DNA from: Quercus robur
Lineage: Eukaryota; Streptophyta; Magnoliopsida; Fagales; Fagaceae
Reading direction: 5' to 3'
Assembly (NCBI RefSeq): GCF_932294415.1
Contig: NC_065537.1
Location: forward strand, 8,846,349 to 8,910,348
Length of the DNA: 64,000 bases
A program made the translations under genes and the position numbers. This document shows positions 59,533 through 64,000 of the stretch, in pieces (position 1 is the stretch's first letter; each line of letters begins with the position of its first letter). The notes under the pieces were generated by a model, which ran no database searches, was not told the origin of the DNA, and saw nothing but the letters and a program-made list of their open reading frames with translations.

Positions 59533-59951
59533 TTAGTTTGAAGAGTTACTATTTATTAGCAAAAGAAAAGATAACAAATTGGTGAGGTCAAAATAAAATA
59601 TAAGTTAGAAAGATTAAAAAATTGAACGTAGGAAGATTAAAGTAAGAATAAATAAATAATGAAGAAATAATTATTTAAAGATGTTTGTTAGTGAGTGCTT
59701 TTAGGACATTTATTAATAGACTATTTTAAGAAATTTTTAATATCATTTTCTTAAGGAAATATAAGAATTTATAAAAAAAATAAGTTGTTTTCTTCTTTTC
59801 TCATAAAATATTTTTAAAAATATTCTACAAATTAATACCCTTAAGACATTGATTAACTTTTTTTAATATCTAAATAAAAATGGAAAAGAAAAATATAGAT
59901 AGAAAGTTAGGTGGCAACTACTTTTGAAAGAGTAAGCAAAATGAACTTTTA

Positions 59952-60164
59952 GGTGGAGTTTGGATAGCGTTTTCAACGCTTGCGTTGCACGTTTGTGTCT
60001 GTTAGTCGGTCCCATGCACTATTTATGAGATTCACAAACTTCTTTTTTCAGCAAAATTTTTATTAAAAATGGATCTCATAGCACTATTCACACATTTAAA
60101 AATTATTTTGTTACAGTATTTTCAGTTTTTAGTTTTTAGCAATAAGAGATATCCAAACAGACCT
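59952..60164. mobile_element. Tourist-like MITE, same family as 15329-15603
   Basis: 213 bp between TTA at 59949-59951 and 60165-60167. Ends are GGTGGAGTTTGGAT and, on the other strand, AGGTCTGTTTGGAT. It shares the inner ACACATTTAAAAATTATTTTG block with the other two copies. Confidence 0.85.
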
Positions 60165-60167
60165 TTA

Positions 60168-61055
60168 GAGCATCACCAGCAGGCTGGCTAAATCTATTTT
60201 TTGGAGAGAAAAGCCACTGTTCACCCCAAAAACTCCCTCCAAAAGCCTCTCCATCTCCAAATTTTTTTTAGATTAGCTACAGTAGCTCTCCAGGCATGGA
60301 GAGCACTGTAGCAATTATTGTAGCTCCTCTAAACAATATCCTCCTTTAAAATATTACCCGGTTGAATAAAAACTTACTTTTTTTTTTTCTTTCGTCCCTT
60401 TCTCTTTCTTCCTCACTCTCTTTTTCTCTTCTTTATCTCAATGGCTACAAAACGCAAAATACAATCCAAACACGAAAATAATTTTTCTCATAAACCCAAT
60501 GGAATCAAAAAAAAAAAAAAAAAAGGAAAAAAGAGAAAAGAGAGAGACCTGTTTATGAGCAAAAGAATTAATTTAGTCTCAATAATCACAATCGATTAAA
60601 ATATTTAATTTTCACTCAATAATCACAACGGTAACAACAAAACTTTTCTTGATCTTTTCTCTGAAACATCTCTAAACTCAGTCTCAATCAAACATTCACA
60701 ACGGCTACAAACACAACAATCATTTCAGTGGTGGGTTCAAATTAGAATTAGTAACAACTTTTCACATAAGATTTTGATGTGATTCTTGTGAAAGTATTAT
60801 AAAAAATATTGTGGATATAACATTTTTTATTGAAAAATATAATTGTTAGGGATGAACATAGGAATAATAAATGATAATAAAAAAAATAAAGAATGAATGT
60901 AAAAATAATATTTAAATAAAAATACTAGTTTTTGTATAAAAAAATATTTAAATAAAATCGAGTAAATGGCAGAAGATTTGTTAAAAAATGTATTTAAAAA
61001 AATTTAAGTAATGAAAAGGTAAAATATACTGTTTATTTTCCGTACATTCCACCGA
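60168..61055. other. Repeat-derived intergenic DNA, partial MITE
   Basis: It starts GAGCATCACCAGCAGG directly after the TTA of the preceding MITE, like the left end of a GAGCATC-type MITE; no right end was found. The stretch at about 60725-60920 is an inverted copy of about 9180-9410. No gene. Confidence 0.5.
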
Positions 61056-61931
61056 CACAAATTCCTATATAAGTATCATATTTGTAACAATCCCACCCTC
61101 ATACCACAATTACAAACGATATCTTTGTCGGAACCTTTGATTTAGCTCGGCGATCCTTTGGGAGTAAAATCAAACAGCGTTCTGCAGGTATCATCAGCTA
61201 TATATATTTTTTTAAAATTATTATTATTATAATTAATTTGGACTTTGGACAAAGCTGGTACTGGGTCTGATTAATATTTTTGAGCTATGTTCATGGTCTT
61301 TAGCGGGCTTTGAGTGCTTGATTTAGGCGTGATCCTGATCATAATTTTTTTATTATCTAATTTATCTCCTCCTAGATCATTAGTTCCAAACTTTTATTCC
61401 AAGATCATAAATGAAGGATTTAAAAAAATTTCTCCCTCCAGAACCTCTCTTTTTTGCAAAAATAATATTACTTTATTATTTGTTATTAAAAATAGCACTT
61501 TGGGAGAATAATTTAGGAGAATAGCTTCATCGTAAAAATCATGGTTGGCTTGAACTATTGTTTTTAAAACACGATTTTAGTAAAAACTGAAATTTTAAGA
61601 TTTAATTGATTTAAATGGTATAATTGCACTTAATAACTTACACTTCAACATTTTACATTGAAACTATGTTTGTCAAACATGATTTTAAGTAAAATTGTAT
61701 ATTCAAAATACGATTTTATCACGAGGCTATTCTCTCCTAAATAATTTACTACCCATATAAATTGTGATGATTGGTTCGTTGGCCCAGGCCTCCCCCTCTC
61801 ACCCGTTAGAGGAATATAGGGAGGCCAGGGGAAATCAGACACGCTGATTAGATTTATTGCTCATGCATATATCTATTGCAGATTAACTGTATGAGTGAAC
61901 TAATTGACATATATATCTCTCTGTGTAATAG
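61056..61931 (+). promoter_or_regulatory. Putative promoter, 5' UTR exon and leader intron of the AAA-ATPase gene
   Basis: CTATATAAG at about 61064-61072 is a good TATA box. A leader exon would end at CTGCAG (61187) with the GTATCATC donor. The acceptor TGTGTAATAG at 61931 immediately precedes ATG 61932. The intron (61188-61931) is AT-rich. Confidence 0.5.
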
Positions 61932-63324
<1,393 letters not shown>

Positions 63325-64000
63325 TAAACAGATTTCCACTTATCCATCTTAATATTTTCATTTCTGCTATACTCATTTTATGGATATGTTGCTTTTAAAT
63401 TGTCCAACATTCAGTACCATAGAGCATAGCTAGTTGTATACTAGTCTTATAAAATTTTCCCTTTATCTTAATAGGTATTCTCCGATCACATAATACTCAT
63501 AATGCACCTCTCCACTTCATCCATCCTACTCTTATCCTACGATTGACATCCTCTCAATCTCTCTATTTTTATGAATTATTAATCCAAGGTATCAAAAGTT
63601 GAGCTCTTTAGTATCCGTTGACTATCAAGTCTTATCGTCCCTTTGTTTATGTTTGTGTTTTTATTGAACTTATATTCCCTTAGTTCTATTAAATGAAAGC
63701 CTTTAGATTTAGAGCGTCTTGCAAAATTTCTAACTTTGCATTAACTCCACTTCTAGTTTCGTCCTCTTTACCTATATCATTTGCATAATCCATACACCAA
63801 GGGACTTCCTCTTGAATTGATTTAGTGAGCTCACCCCTCACTAGTGCAAAGATATATGGGTTTAATGTTGACCCTTAATGCAAACCTATAGGGATCACTT
63901 GTGATTCCTCAACTTGTTTACACACTAATTACAGCTTCGTCATACATATCCTTAATCAACTTAATATACTTTAGAGAAACTCTTCGCCAATACCCACCTC
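63325..64000 (-). mobile_element. LINE (non-LTR) reverse-transcriptase fragment, decayed
   Basis: Read on the minus strand and allowing frameshifts, it shows DPYRFALRVNIKPIYL, then VPWCMDYANDIGKEDETRSG (a YADD catalytic motif changed to YAND), NAKLEILQDALNLK and, further on, AMLYGTECWTI and HKMSIAEMKILRW. These are characteristic of the C-terminal reverse-transcriptase region of plant LINEs. Stops interrupt it. It lies antisense in the presumed AAA-gene intron and continues beyond the window. Confidence 0.75.

Overview
This is nuclear DNA from a flowering plant, most likely a woody eudicot. The evidence is AT-rich intergenic sequence, GT-AG introns, many MITEs with TTA/TAA target duplications, Copia LTR retrotransposons, a PIF/Harbinger transposon and fragments of plant gene families. 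A Fagaceae-like tree genome is a guess from overall look only. Nothing prokaryotic is present. Almost all recognisable content is transposable elements, many placed to the base by target-site duplications (TSDs). Host genes are few: a frameshifted wound-induced-type gene near 8 kb and the 5' end of an AAA-ATPase gene at 61-62.3 kb.

Layout. 0-15 kb: two related 1.2-1.5 kb elements of unassigned family (27-1208 and 8898-10419), a 1,049-bp non-autonomous hAT element with an 8-bp TSD (1680-2728), a Tourist-like MITE, the wound-induced relic, and featureless AT-rich DNA. 15.3-31.0 kb: an old, decayed Copia-type element (A, TSD ATTTA). Its 5' LTR carries a MITE, and its 3' LTR is split by a young, structurally intact Copia-type element (B, 22179-30372, minus strand, TSD GATTT). 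Neither element has pol. Each has gag plus a second ORF of the 'putative plant transposon protein' type. In both, that ORF has its own apparent promoter, leader and intron, preceded by a dense array of a short family-specific palindromic motif that also lies upstream of the TATA box in that element's LTR.

34.5-57.1 kb: a direct tandem duplication of a roughly 4.5-5 kb segment. Copy 1 (34551-51617) later received a complete 10.5-kb PIF/Harbinger transposon (37991-48528), a solo LTR of the B family (48826-49910) and a 413-bp MITE (50385-50797). Copy 2 (51962-57055) shows all three sites empty and has one private insertion of its own. The Harbinger element has matching ends, TAA TSDs, an apparently intact three-exon DDE transposase and an intact two-exon Myb/SANT-like partner. 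On the opposite strand it carries a GRF-zinc-finger/transmembrane gene. The second transposase intron contains striking GCTGCACTG palindromes, including a perfect 68-bp inverted repeat.

57-64 kb: AT-rich spacer, a 657-bp non-autonomous relative of the Harbinger element, another Tourist-like MITE, then the promoter and first coding exons of an AAA-ATPase gene. The apparent second coding intron holds an antisense LINE reverse-transcriptase fragment running off the window end. All exon models come from reading splice signals and reading frames by eye; no transcript data were available.
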